Assembly: GCA_024195585.1 (NCBI GenBank)
Contig: SWBL01000287.1
Location: forward strand, 1-64,000
DNA length: 64,000 nt
Reading direction: 5' to 3'
Source: Aureobasidium sp. EXF-3400
Taxonomy: Eukaryota; Ascomycota; Dothideomycetes; Dothideales; Saccotheciaceae
The position numbers were made by a program, and so were the translations under genes. This document shows positions 8,986 through 19,001 of this stretch, one piece after another (the first letter of the stretch is position 1; each line of letters opens with the position of its first letter). The notes below the pieces were generated by a model. It was not told where the DNA came from. It saw only the letters and a program-made list of their open reading frames with translations, and ran no database searches.

Positions 8986-11900
8986 ATGGCCTTTGAAAGA
9001 AGCAGTCCGCCGCCTACTCAATCATCGGCCAAGAAGCAGCAGTCCATATCTAGCTTCTTTAGGCCTAAGCAACCTGCTGCTAAGAAAGTCAACGCGCCTA
9101 CGCCATCCACAATCAAGAAGCCATCGATATCCAATGCGCCAGACCTCACGAATTATGTCGCAGACACCGCCGTGAACAGCAGTCCGCCTAGACCGAAGCG
9201 TCCCTTCGAGGAATACAGCGACGAGGATGAAACTCCGCCCGATCCAAAAAGGACGCGTCAGAATGCTAGCGACTTGGAGAACGAGCCGCCATTACCTAGT
9301 GTGACACAGCCGTACAGGCCTGCGACTGCCAATGTACCTGCACGTGTCTCGGATCGTACAGCTAAATACGTTTTCTCGAGTTCCCAGCCCGATCAACCCC
9401 AGCAGCATGATCAAGATGACGAAACCGTTCGCAGACAGAAAGAGCGCTTGCACCAAAAGTTCGTGAAGAAACTCGGCAGACCCGACAGTCTTCTCGACAT
9501 CAGACGTCGTAACCATTTCATTGACGAAGAACAACCCGATGGTGACGACGATCTTGACGAAGAAGAAGAGGAGGCTCCGAAGCCGGCGAAGGGTAGAAAA
9601 GGTCCTGCGGTCCGAAAGTCTGCCAGCAAGCTCACGCCAATGGAGAAGCAAGTCATCGATATCAAGAAGAAACATATGGACACTCTTCTAGTCGTTGAAG
9701 TGGGGTACAAGTTTCGTTTCTTTGGTGAGGATGCCCGCATTGCTGCAAAAGAGTTGCAGATCATGTGTATACCAGGAAAGATGAGGTTCGATGAACACCC
9801 TTCCGAAGCACACCTCGACAAATTTGCTGGAGCGAGTTTTCCTACTCATCGTTTGCATGTCCACGTCAAGCGCCTCGTCTCTGCCGGACACAAGGTTGGT
9901 GTCGTACGTCAACTAGAGACAGCTGCATTGAAGAAAGCTGGCGACAATCGCAACACGCCATTTGTCCGCAAGCTTACCAATCTGTACACCAAAGGCACCT
10001 ACATTGATGACATAGAAGGTCTAGATGGTCCCGTGGCTGCACCAGCCGGAGGTGCTCCTGCAACTGGCCACCTGCTTTGTCTAACCGAGACGAACGCTGG
10101 AGGCTCAGGGACTGATGAAAAGGTACGTCTCGGCATTGTTGCTGTTCAGCCTACCACGGGCGATGTGATATACGACGACTTCCATGATGGATTTATGCGA
10201 AGCGAGCTTGAGACTCGCCTACTTCATATTGCTCCCTGCGAGTTCCTCATCGTTGGTTCGGTGTCCAAAGCGACCGAGAAGTTGGTCGAGCATCTATCCG
10301 GAAGCAGAACAAATGTCTTCGGAGACTGCGCACGTGTAGAGCGTACAGAAAAGTCAAAGACGTTTGCCGCCCAGGCACACACTCACATATCCGACTTTTA
10401 TGCTGGCAAGATGCAATCGGACAATTCGTCAGAAGAGAAGTCGGCCATGCTCGATAAGGTTCACCAGTTGTCTGAACCTGTCACTATGTGTCTTTCGGCC
10501 ATGATCACCCATCTGACTGACTACGGCCTTGAACACGTCTTCGATCTCACCAAAAACTTCCAGTCTTTCAGCGCACGGTCTCACATGCTCCTGAACGGTA
10601 ACACTCTATCATCGTTGGAGATATACCAAAATCAGACAGATCATACCGAGAAGGGCAGTCTGTTCTTCATCCTGAATCGCACACAAACTCGCTTCGGTCA
10701 ACGCCTTCTACGCAAGTGGGTAGGCCGCCCACTGCTTGACCAAGAACAGCTCCAGAAACGTATTGGCGCTGTTGAAGAACTTCTCGATAGTGACCGTGCT
10801 ATTCCTACTGATCGTATCAAGAACCTCCTCGCTCATGTAAGGGGCGATCTGGAAAAGTCGTTGATCAGAATCTACTACAAAAAGTGTGCCCGTCCAGAGC
10901 TGGTCTCTGTTCTCCAGACATTGCAAAAGATTTCGAACGAGTACTCACACGTCAAAGTTCCAGAAGACTCTGGCTTCAAGTCGCCGCTGCTAGCTGAAGC
11001 TATCGCATCCCTACCACTGATATCTGAAGATGTGATCTCTTATCTCGAGAGAATTGACCTTCAAGCAGCGAAAGACGATGACAAGTACTCCTTCTTCCGC
11101 GATATGTACGAGACCGAAGAGATCACCGATCACAAAGTCGGGATCGCTGCAGTCGAACATGATCTGGACGAGCATCGCACTCAGGCTGCAGAGACGCTCA
11201 AGAAGACTGGCAAAGTCAACTATGTGACCGTCTCTGGTATCGAGTTCTTGATCGAGATTGAAAACATCCATCTCAAGAGAGTGCCCGCCTCGTGGGCCAA
11301 GATTAGCGGAACCAAGAAGGTGTCTCGATTTCATACACCAGAAGTCGTGAAGTTGATTCGCGAACGTGATAGGAGCAAGGAAGCTCTTGCCAATGCATGC
11401 GACACTGCTTTTGCTGAGCTGCTCACAGAGATCGGCACCAAGTATCAAACCTTCCGCGATTGCATTCAATCGTTGGCAACTTTGGACTGTCTCCTCTCAC
11501 TAGCCGACATCGCGAGTCAACCTGGTTACACCAAACCTGAGTTCATCACCGAGAGTGACGAAGTTCGAATCGAGGTGAAAGAGGGTCGTCATCCCATGGT
11601 TGAGCAAATTCTTCTTGATACATATGTGCCCAACGACATCGAACTATCTTCCAATGAGAGAGCCCTTCTCATCACTGGACCAAACATGGGCGGCAAGTCA
11701 TCCTATGTCAGATCGGTGGCCTTGATCAGTATCATGGCACAGATTGGAAGTTGGGTTCCTGCATCGCAAGCAAGGCTAACTCCTCTCGATGCGGTCTTCA
11801 CACGTATGGGTGCATTTGATAACATGCTCAAGGGTGAAAGTACCTTTATGGTTGAATTGTCCGAGACATCAGACATTTTGAAGCAAGCCACACCTCGGTC

Positions 11901-12363
11901 TCTTATCATCCTGGATGAACTGGGTCGTGGTACGAGCACTCACGATGGTGTGGCAATTGCACAAGCTGTGTTGGACTACGTTGTACGCGAGACTAAGGCG
12001 CTTACCCTGTTCATCACCCATTACCAAGCACTTTCGAGGATGGCCGAGCGATACGACGCACGAGAGCTTCGTAACGTTCACATGAGCTTCACCGAAGAGG
12101 TTGTTGGCGATGATCATACGGACATCACCTTCCTCTATGAAGTTAGCGAAGGTGTCGCACATCGTAGCTATGGCTTGAATGTGGCAAGGCTTGCCGGGCT
12201 GCCAAAAGATGTGCTTGACGTCGCAGCGATCAAGAGTACACAAATGGAAGAAGAAGCGAACAGAAGGAAAATGGCGCACATGTCGAGATTACTCTCGTCT
12301 GCCCTTGAGGACGAGCAGCCGCTCAACTCCGAGTTGCTCATGGCTGGCCTTGACATGATGTAG
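8986..12363 (+). CDS. MSH3: DNA mismatch repair protein MSH3
   Basis: 1125 residues, intronless. The first ATG in frame is at 8986; the open frame continues upstream but lacks an ATG. A PCNA-interaction motif, QSISSFF, sits at residues 19-25. An acidic/basic disordered region runs to about 215, then the MutS mismatch-binding domain starts at [17 protein letters not shown] and includes a [10 protein letters not shown] segment. The MutS connector, lever and clamp domains follow. The ATPase domain carries Walker [10 protein letters not shown] near 898, then FMVELSET and Walker [13 protein letters not shown], ending with a TH..L switch motif (FITHYQAL). MSH3 pairs with MSH2 as MutS-beta to recognise insertion/deletion loops. 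The N-terminal PIP box plus this mismatch domain favours MSH3 over MSH6 or MSH2. Confidence 0.93.
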   Translation: MAFERSSPPPTQSSAKKQQSISSFFRPKQPAAKKVNAPTPSTIKKPSISNAPDLTNYVADTAVNSSPPRPKRPFEEYSDEDETPPDPKRTRQNASDLENEPPLPSVTQPYRPATANVPARVSDRTAKYVFSSSQPDQPQQHDQDDETVRRQKERLHQKFVKKLGRPDSLLDIRRRNHFIDEEQPDGDDDLDEEEEEAPKPAKGRKGPAVRKSASKLTPMEKQVIDIKKKHMDTLLVVEVGYKFRFFGEDARIAAKELQIMCIPGKMRFDEHPSEAHLDKFAGASFPTHRLHVHVKRLVSAGHKVGVVRQLETAALKKAGDNRNTPFVRKLTNLYTKGTYIDDIEGLDGPVAAPAGGAPATGHLLCLTETNAGGSGTDEKVRLGIVAVQPTTGDVIYDDFHDGFMRSELETRLLHIAPCEFLIVGSVSKATEKLVEHLSGSRTNVFGDCARVERTEKSKTFAAQAHTHISDFYAGKMQSDNSSEEKSAMLDKVHQLSEPVTMCLSAMITHLTDYGLEHVFDLTKNFQSFSARSHMLLNGNTLSSLEIYQNQTDHTEKGSLFFILNRTQTRFGQRLLRKWVGRPLLDQEQLQKRIGAVEELLDSDRAIPTDRIKNLLAHVRGDLEKSLIRIYYKKCARPELVSVLQTLQKISNEYSHVKVPEDSGFKSPLLAEAIASLPLISEDVISYLERIDLQAAKDDDKYSFFRDMYETEEITDHKVGIAAVEHDLDEHRTQAAETLKKTGKVNYVTVSGIEFLIEIENIHLKRVPASWAKISGTKKVSRFHTPEVVKLIRERDRSKEALANACDTAFAELLTEIGTKYQTFRDCIQSLATLDCLLSLADIASQPGYTKPEFITESDEVRIEVKEGRHPMVEQILLDTYVPNDIELSSNERALLITGPNMGGKSSYVRSVALISIMAQIGSWVPASQARLTPLDAVFTRMGAFDNMLKGESTFMVELSETSDILKQATPRSLIILDELGRGTSTHDGVAIAQAVLDYVVRETKALTLFITHYQALSRMAERYDARELRNVHMSFTEEVVGDDHTDITFLYEVSEGVAHRSYGLNVARLAGLPKDVLDVAAIKSTQMEEEANRRKMAHMSRLLSSALEDEQPLNSELLMAGLDMM

Positions 12364-12689
12364 AAATGGCCTAGGAGAGATTCATGCCCTCGAACTGCTA
12401 GCTTTGATGACTGATATTGTTCGAACGGAGATACCCCTTTGCTATGGTGTGGTATGTATTATCCATGGCTACACACTCGAGAAATGATAGACAAGTCGAA
12501 ACCTGTCTTTCGAACGATCAGCATCGCCAGAACATGTCGGCGCGTAAAACTGTAGGACTGTTCAGATTAGTGACATACATGCATTGGTAGGTCAAGTCAG
12601 TGGGTGTTGTAGCGATATGTCATGCCACGACGTGGCTCACACGGACAATCTTTTGACAAGCGGAATACGATTTCGCCACTGACCGAAAC
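12364..12689. other. Intergenic, 3' of MSH3
   Basis: 326 bp, no RNA gene or repeat seen. A short ATG-led frame at about 12443-12596 ends in TAG and could not be joined in phase to the downstream coding signal. Confidence 0.4.
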
Positions 12690-13069
12690 ACAGAGATGGC
12701 CTTCTTTTGGCAGACGAAGTTCTTCGGATCTCCAACAGCCGCGACGATCGTACTTTCCACAACAAAATATTCCAGGTCGACGATGACAAGCAACGTCGTC
12801 AGGATATCTGAGCGCCTTCGAGTGCATATGTGCTTGTAGTCACCATATGGGGCAAGTGCTCTAAGATTAAGGATTGGAAGTTCTACACTCAGAAGAATGA
12901 TCATGATATGAAGCTTAAAGAACAAGGTTGGGACTTTTACGCTGAGGGTGAGGTCAAGGATGTCAAGAGGAAGTGTCTCAATGAGGCTATTCAAGGAATG
13001 GGCGGTCCTATGGAGGCTACTGCAGATGGTGATGTTTTAAGTTTGGGGGTCTTCAAGCAGGTGGTGTGA
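12690..13069 (+). pseudogene. Possible gene relic, unknown family, one internal TGA
   Basis: One plus-strand frame looks protein-like over about 380 bp: it reads DGLLLADEVLRISNSRDD, then NKIFQVDDDKQRRQDI, meets a TGA near 12811, and continues in the same frame through VTIWGKCSKIKDWKFY and EQGWDFYAEGEV to a stop at 13067-13069. Balanced composition and regular codon usage suggest past coding. No ATG opens the frame; a splice acceptor (CTGAC branch-like then ACACAG) precedes it, but I could not find a compatible upstream exon. I recognise no family. It may be a decayed gene, a misread intron, or chance. Confidence 0.3.
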
Positions 13070-13519
13070 GGTTGTGGAGAAGAATATGGAGATTGGGTCT
13101 GATGATATTCTGTGCATCTTCACTTGCCAATTTTTCGAAGATCGAACCATGGAACAGCAGAACGTGCCGTCCAATCGATCAGTGATACTGCAGCACAGGT
13201 GATGTGATGAGACGATTCGTTTACGTAGTCTGAGCAGGTTTACACAACCTTCAATCGATACCACTCAAGAAGCTTAAAGGTGTTGCTATAAACTCTATTG
13301 TGAAGTCTTACGATCACAGAGCAGCTGACAGCCTGACACCTCTTGAACGAGATATATAATCTCATGTTGGACCTCTACTTCTCCTTCCTTCTTCTTCCAT
13401 CGTCAAAACACAAGGCTTCGCAAAGGTACGCACAAGCCCACAAGACCGCATCCACCAAGACCACACCCTGACCACTTCCAGCATCTCTAAACACTCTACC
13501 AACAACCAACCAAAGAACC
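13070..13519 (+). promoter_or_regulatory. Promoter of the small secreted protein
   Basis: 450 bp. A TATATAA at 13353-13359 and a CT-rich tract at about 13371-13400 precede the ATG at 13520, the usual arrangement of a strongly expressed filamentous-fungal promoter. The last 60 bp are CA-rich leader. Nothing else is seen. Confidence 0.5.
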
Positions 13520-13801
13520 ATGGCCCCACTATCGCACTTTGCCGTCGCGGCACTCGCTGTCGCTGTCGTTGGCGTGGCAGCTGCTCCCGTGCCTACTCAG
13601 ACAAGCTCCTCGGTCACCCTCCAACGTCGTCAGGGCAACTTCCTCCAAGACTTCCTAGATGACCAGCTGCTGTATTGGTCCGAGATGGGACCCGTAAATG
13701 GTGACGCCTGGCAATACAAGACCGATCTTGATGATGGCATCTGTATTGAGAAAGATATCAAGGGAGAAGATGATCCCAAGTGTGAGGGGCCCCGACTCTG
13801 A
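13520..13801 (+). CDS. Small secreted protein with Kex2-like site
   Basis: 93 residues. Residues 1-22 form a clear signal peptide (hydrophobic AVAALAVAVVGVAAA, cleavage likely before PVPT). An RR at about 36-37 in LQRRQG looks like a Kex2 processing site, so the mature form may start near residue 38. The remainder is acidic (LDDGICIEKDIKGEDDPKC) with only two cysteines, which could form one disulfide. I do not recognise a family. It is too acidic for a typical antimicrobial peptide and lacks the eight cysteines of a hydrophobin. A strong-looking TATA/CT-tract promoter precedes it. It could be an effector-like or cell-wall-associated peptide. Confidence 0.7.
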   Translation: MAPLSHFAVAALAVAVVGVAAAPVPTQTSSSVTLQRRQGNFLQDFLDDQLLYWSEMGPVNGDAWQYKTDLDDGICIEKDIKGEDDPKCEGPRL

Positions 13802-13920
13802 ATGAGTTGCAATCGTTGAGAAAATGGATCCGGAGGAAATAGAGGTGGGAGAGAGAGAGAAGGATATATGATTTGTATTGTATGCTCTTTACTTTTTTTC
13901 AAAATGCCTAGCTCTTTAAT

Positions 13921-14521
13921 TTACATTCTGAACTTTCTCTCCTCTTCTTCGCGGAGCTGTGCTGTTGCTTCGCGGACCATCCACTCGCGTCTGTCTTCCT
14001 TCATGGCGACGAAGACCCAGAACCAGTGGAGTGTCTCCATGAACATGAAGGTGAAGATGAATGAGTTCTTGACAAGGTCGAGGGGGTTTGAGGTACCCTT
14101 CAGGGCTCGGAGTGTTGAAGTGGTGGTGTCATCGCTTCTGGTGAGGTAGATGAAGCCAGTGCCGACGAACAGCATGATGAGACGGAAAGGCAGGACGTTG
14201 GACCAGTATTCGAGGCATGAGCGTTCGGGAAGGCTGGCTGCGATCAAGTCGCTGACACCAAGGAAGGCTAGGAAGATGGATGCGAGGGCGGTGATTTCTG
14301 TGGGCTTGCTGAAGGCTGATGATGCAGGCTGTGAATCTTGTCAGCTTTGTCCGGTGTAGCTAGATCCCAGGGGTACTCACCACTTGCATGGACTCGCCCA
14401 AGATGACAACAATGTTCTGCTCGGCTAGGACATGCGGCCTATAGAGCATAAGGTATGCCGCTGTGATGTGAGCCAGCGACACGGCCTTGATCAGCGTGTA
14501 CGATGAGATTCTGAAGCCCAT
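13921..14521 (-). CDS. ILM1: ILM1-family membrane protein
   Basis: Model: complement of 13921..14328 and 14381..14521, 182 residues, phase 0 at the junction (GTGAGT donor, CTGAC branch-like element, CACAG acceptor). It starts MGFRISSYTLIKAVSLAHITAAYL and has about four hydrophobic segments, including TEITALASIFLAFLGVSDLIAAS and LPFRLIMLFVGTGFIYL, and a basic/acidic C-terminal tail. Length and topology fit the fungal Ilm1 (increased loss of mitochondrial DNA 1) family. Ilm1 is an ER-associated membrane protein; its molecular role is not settled. The gene is divergent from the dipeptidase, with 238 bp between starts. Confidence 0.7.
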
Positions 14522-14759
14522 CTTGATCTGTATCTTTCCAATTGCTTGCTTGTGTATCAAGAACTTGTCTTCGAGGGGCTCTCTCGTAGATTATTGTCCA
14601 TATGAAACGCGTCTTCCGAATTAATCCCGCCTCCATGACGTTGTTCTGCCACTTTCCTATCTCGGCAGGCGGTCACCCATCGCGCGCTTACCAATTGCTA
14701 TCTATCGCGCTTGCCCATCTGCTTCCTAATCACAATCATCCATTGTCTATACCATCAGA

Positions 14760-16190
14760 ATGGAGAAGGAGCCTTTGCTTGGTGGACTGCCTCGAGAGGC
14801 TAAGGCGCCTAAGTCGCGTCGTATTCTTACAACAATTCGCGTGCTCGCTATCACATTCGCTGCATCATTTGCTGCATGTTATTCTTGGACCGGTTACTGG
14901 CCTCTTGACTATATTCTATACTCGCCAGCCGAGAGAGTCTTGATCAGAAACCCATTGATCGGTATGTTCCTTCTTTCTCTTTGCTATACAATCGCTTTAT
15001 GTCCAATCTCGTTGCAAGCTCCGAGTCCATCGACTAATTCGTTTCAAGATGGTCACAATGATCTGTTGATATTGATGAGGGTCTTATACGGCAACCACAT
15101 ATATGATTCTGATTTCACTGACAAGATGGAGAACGGTGGCCTAAGAGGCCAAGTCGACATCCCCCGTATGAACCAAGGCAAGCTTGGAGGTGCATTCTGG
15201 AGTGCCTTTGTGCCTTGTCCAGCCAATGGCTCCGACTTCTCGGATGCTGCATATGCTCCCTATGTCAAGACGACACTCGAGCAAATCGATCTCTATAACC
15301 GCCTCACAGAGATGTACCCACGCTATTTCACTCTCGCAAAGGATTCCGCGTCGGCTCTGCGTGCATTTGCTTCGCATCAGTTGATCTCTCCTCTGGGTAT
15401 TGAAGGTCTACACCAGATCGGCAACTCGGTCTCAACTCTCCGCCTTTACCACAAACTTGGAGTTCGCTACGCAACTCTGACTTGGAACTGTCACAATGCA
15501 TATGCCGATGCTGCTCTCGTCACCAACTCTAACAACCAGACCGTTGTTGCACCTCCTCTATGGGGTGGTGTCTCGCCTGCTGGCAAGAAGTTGATCAACG
15601 AGATGAACAGATTAGGCATGCTCGTTGACCTCAGTCACGTAAGCCAGAATACCATGATCCATGCCTTGGGTCGAGGTGAAGATGGCTGGGGAGGCAGTAT
15701 TGCACCGCCAATCTTCAGTCACTCGAGTGCATACTCCATCTGCCCTCATCCCCGCAACGTCCCCGACCATATACTTCCATACGTCAAAGCTAAGCGCGGT
15801 ATCGTAATGGTCAACGCGAACCCGGACTTTATCAGCTGTCGTGCTTCAAACAGTTCCTCTGGTCTGCCCGAGTTCGTGCCCGAGACCTCGACTCTGCAGC
15901 AGGTGGTTAAGCACATCAAACACATTGGAGACTTAATTGGCTACGATCACGTAGGCATCGGTACTGATTTTGATGGTATCGAGAGCACACCAAAGGGCTT
16001 CGAGGACGTGTCAAAGTTCCCTGATCTCGTAACTGAGATGTTGAAGCAGGGTATCAGCGAGTCCGATGCCGGCAAGGTTGTAGGCAGGAACATTCTGAGA
16101 GTCTGGGCTGATGCCGATGCCGTGGCTACTTGGATGCATAGAAAGGGAGCGCTGCCGTTGGAAGATGATGTGAGACACCCTTGGGAATGA
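14760..16190 (+). CDS. Membrane dipeptidase, peptidase family M19
   Basis: Model: 14760..14961 joined to 15049..16190, 447 residues. An N-terminal cytosolic stretch (KSRR) precedes a single transmembrane helix (VLAITFAASFAACYSW), giving a type II protein with the catalytic domain outside or in a lumen. The intron removes 87 bp and restores PLIDGHNDL, the HxD metal-binding motif of renal-dipeptidase-like enzymes. Further family motifs: GIEGLHQIG with the bridging Glu, LTWNCHNAYAD, DLSHVS, FSHSSAYSICPHPRNVPD and GIGTDFDGIE. These enzymes hydrolyse dipeptides with a di-zinc centre. Unspliced, the intron has no stop and stays in frame (29 codons), so a retained form would be open. Confidence 0.88.
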   Translation: MEKEPLLGGLPREAKAPKSRRILTTIRVLAITFAASFAACYSWTGYWPLDYILYSPAERVLIRNPLIGMFLLSLCYTIALCPISLQAPSPSTNSFQDGHNDLLILMRVLYGNHIYDSDFTDKMENGGLRGQVDIPRMNQGKLGGAFWSAFVPCPANGSDFSDAAYAPYVKTTLEQIDLYNRLTEMYPRYFTLAKDSASALRAFASHQLISPLGIEGLHQIGNSVSTLRLYHKLGVRYATLTWNCHNAYADAALVTNSNNQTVVAPPLWGGVSPAGKKLINEMNRLGMLVDLSHVSQNTMIHALGRGEDGWGGSIAPPIFSHSSAYSICPHPRNVPDHILPYVKAKRGIVMVNANPDFISCRASNSSSGLPEFVPETSTLQQVVKHIKHIGDLIGYDHVGIGTDFDGIESTPKGFEDVSKFPDLVTEMLKQGISESDAGKVVGRNILRVWADADAVATWMHRKGALPLEDDVRHPWE

Positions 16191-16474
16191 GTCCAAGATG
16201 TTGTTTGCGGGTAGGATTTAGATGTCGGAGCTATCTTTGATATCGTGCTTGTTTTATCGCACATATTGTAATAATACAACCCATTTCACATAAAATGACA
16301 AGGATGTGAAGGTCGTGGTCAAATGTTGTCCACAAATTAGCTCGCTTATGCGGCTGACTGGAAGGATTCTTTATGTTCATGACCAGTCAATCATGCCGCT
16401 CAAATATGACTGGCGCGAATCCTTGATCCTCAGTCTCTGTACTTCACTATTCTATCTCAATTAATATCCAAGTC

Positions 16475-16885
16475 ATGTCATTCCTAGGACTATCCTCAGC
16501 CTCTCCTTTCGCAGTCAATCTTGGAGCTGCTGCCGGCGTCTTCCAGCTCACGCTTGGACTCACCGCCATCTTTCAGCCTCGGGTGATGCTTCAAGAGGTA
16601 TGGGGCTTCAAACCCGCCTCAACACCCGGCCAAGATCAGATTCTTGTTGAATCTTTGATGCAACTCTATGGCTTGAGAAATACTGCACTTGGATTGATGA
16701 TCCTGGCTGTCAGAACTCTTGCCGACAGCAGGACGCTAGGCTGGGTTCTGATGACCGACATGCTTGTCGCACTTGGCGACGGCTTTGTGCAGAAGAAGTG
16801 CACTGGTGGAGGTCAATGGAAGCACTGGGGCTTTCTTCCTATCGGAGCCGGTATGAGCATGCTCTTGCTGGGCTACTTCGATTGA
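16475..16885 (+). CDS. Small integral membrane protein, DUF4267-like
   Basis: 136 residues, no intron. Four hydrophobic segments can be seen: VNLGAAAGVFQLTLGLTAIF, LRNTALGLMILAVRTL, LGWVLMTDMLVALGDGF and LPIGAGMSMLLLGYF. The pattern with the central GLRNTALGLMIL resembles fungal DUF4267 proteins. Function unknown. It lies between the dipeptidase and an epoxide-hydrolase-like gene on the same strand, which need not mean co-regulation. Confidence 0.65.
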   Translation: MSFLGLSSASPFAVNLGAAAGVFQLTLGLTAIFQPRVMLQEVWGFKPASTPGQDQILVESLMQLYGLRNTALGLMILAVRTLADSRTLGWVLMTDMLVALGDGFVQKKCTGGGQWKHWGFLPIGAGMSMLLLGYFD

Positions 16886-17181
16886 CCGGTCTATGTATCA
16901 CACGTGTTCCTACGCAGGATCGCCAATTTGCTGACGCTGAGCAGTCTGAGTCATCATGATCCTCTTGGCACTGTTATACGAGCCTAAGGTGACTGAAGGA
17001 AGAAGATGATAGATTGTCTTGTGTTTTGGTGGTTGATGCTTACTGGCTGATCAGTCGCTTCCTGCGACCAGAAGGATGTGTGCGGGCATGGCATGAGCTT
17101 GGACATCGCAGCTTCACAAGACTTATAAGCACAAATCAACCTCTTTGTTTTCTCTGTTTATATTTTGAATTACTGAACAAC

Positions 17182-18213
17182 ATGCCTTCATTCTCTGAAC
17201 ACGATCTAGTCTACGAAGACGGTAACAAGACGCTGCACTACCTCTCCGCCGGTCCCGACAATGGAGACCTTATGATCTTCATGCACGGCTGGCCCGGTAT
17301 TGGCAAGACGTGGCACGACCAGCTCACCGAGTTCTCAAAGAGAGGTTACAAGGTCGTAGCTCCCGACATGCCAGGATACGGTGGTTCTACCGCTCGCAAA
17401 GTTGCTACCGACTATGCCCAAGAACAAATCGTCAAAGCCATGTTGGCCCTCCTGAAGCATCTCGGTCATAGCCAAGCCGTTTGGGTAGCTCACGACTGGG
17501 GATGTGGTACTCTTTGGACCCTCGCTAGAACTCACCCTGAGGTCTTCAAGGCAGCTTGTGGAATGACCGTGCCATACGGCGTTCTCGAACTCGGTCTCGA
17601 AGAGGCTCTCAAACATGTCGATCGCAATGTCTACCCCGAAGATCAATACAAGTACGGTCAATGGAGTTATCAAGCCTATTACGAGCAGAACTTCGAAAAA
17701 GCTACTGAGTGGTTCGACAAAGATCCTCGAGGCTTCTTGAGAGCCGCTTTCACAAAGGGTAACCCTGCAGCCGTTGGCAAGCCCGCCCCGATGTCAAGGG
17801 CAGTCGAGGATGGAGGTTGGATGGGCGGCTCTGAGAAGCCCATACCCGCTAGCGCTATCCCCGATGAGTACGCTTGCATCGACAAGGAGACGTTTGAGGA
17901 GCTTGTGGCCGCAATGGAGAAGACCGGCTTCTGGCCTGGCGATGCCTGGTACATTAACCACAAGGCAAACCGTGCCTACAATCTGGAAAACACAAAGAAC
18001 GATGCTCGCCTCAAATTCCCGGTTTTGTTCGTCGAGGCCAAATACGACACAGTTTGCGAGACTGTCAACTCCACTCTAGCAAACCCAATGAAGGAGCTCT
18101 GCGAGGACTTGACTTATGTGAGCATTGCTGCAGGCCACTTTGTGCCTGTCGAAAAGCATGAGGAAGTCAACCAAGCAATGGCGGAGTGGCTCGAAGCTAA
18201 GGTACGTGGTTGA
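17182..18213 (+). CDS. Alpha/beta-hydrolase, epoxide-hydrolase-like
   Basis: 343 residues from the ATG at 17182 (MPSFSEHDLVYEDGN); the frame extends upstream without an ATG. The oxyanion-hole HGWP motif is at about 34, and the nucleophile Asp sits in WVAHDWGCGTLW near residue 105, as in epoxide hydrolases and haloalkane dehalogenases and unlike Ser lipases. A lid-domain Tyr is available in WYINHKANRAYN. The charge relay is plausibly the Asp in VEAKYDTV and the His in AAGHFVPVEKH. No signal peptide is seen, so it is likely intracellular. Likely role: hydrolysis of xenobiotic or lipid epoxides; the substrate is unknown, and a dehalogenase-type activity cannot be excluded from sequence alone. 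Confidence 0.8.
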   Translation: MPSFSEHDLVYEDGNKTLHYLSAGPDNGDLMIFMHGWPGIGKTWHDQLTEFSKRGYKVVAPDMPGYGGSTARKVATDYAQEQIVKAMLALLKHLGHSQAVWVAHDWGCGTLWTLARTHPEVFKAACGMTVPYGVLELGLEEALKHVDRNVYPEDQYKYGQWSYQAYYEQNFEKATEWFDKDPRGFLRAAFTKGNPAAVGKPAPMSRAVEDGGWMGGSEKPIPASAIPDEYACIDKETFEELVAAMEKTGFWPGDAWYINHKANRAYNLENTKNDARLKFPVLFVEAKYDTVCETVNSTLANPMKELCEDLTYVSIAAGHFVPVEKHEEVNQAMAEWLEAKVRG

Positions 18214-19001
18214 AAGATATAAAGAGTCTACGAAGCAAGAGCTTCTGTCATTTTCTATACAGAACAGAAATCTTGGTTTCTGATCAATGTAGAAGCTTTG
18301 CAATATCAAGACACATCTATGATTCAAACTTGTTCGCGAAGCTAAAGTGGGGATGACAGTTGAAAAAGCGACAACAAGGAAGAGCGAACATCTGAGCGTA
18401 AAGATCCAATCGTCAACCGAGTCAGAGTCAGAATGCAGAGGTCTGCTCTTATCGCGTGGAAGTGTTGAGAATTAAGCCAATTGTTGTTGCTTACAGGCCT
18501 GGCATGACCGTTGCCATCTCCAAGTGGCGCCGAGTGATGTTGCCAACGAAGCTAAAATCGAGGTTCCACAACAAAATATAATAAGATCGTCGTCATCCCC
18601 TGGCGGTTTGACCACCGAAAGGCTGTAGCCCTTTTCAAAACCAGCCTGGCTCCGAAGCGCGATCCTTGTAGGACACGCGGGCACTGCGGGCATCCAGGAA
18701 CAGGTCTTGTACGGTCATGTACCAACCAATCCCGCCGTGTGAAAACCCAGTCAAAGTGTTGACGCATGAAGATCTTTTCGATCATCCATGCACTTGTATC
18801 CCGACCCGAGATTATCGCAACCCGGAAAATGCAGCAAGATGGTCGTACAGGACGAGTGCCCTAATGATGCCAGCATATCTCCTGCTCTCTTATAAGGCAG
18901 CGATGTCCTTTCCATTGCGTCTCTTGAATTATCCCATCTTTTTGTTTGTTTCTTCCCTTACGTTGTGCTTTCTATAAGCACGTTCACTCGTTTTTGCAAT
19001 A
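18214..19001. other. Intergenic region upstream of the WSC hydrolase
   Basis: 788 bp. A TATAAG at about 18891 lies 110 bp upstream of the next ATG and could be its TATA element. No RNA gene, repeat or credible ORF noted. Confidence 0.4.
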
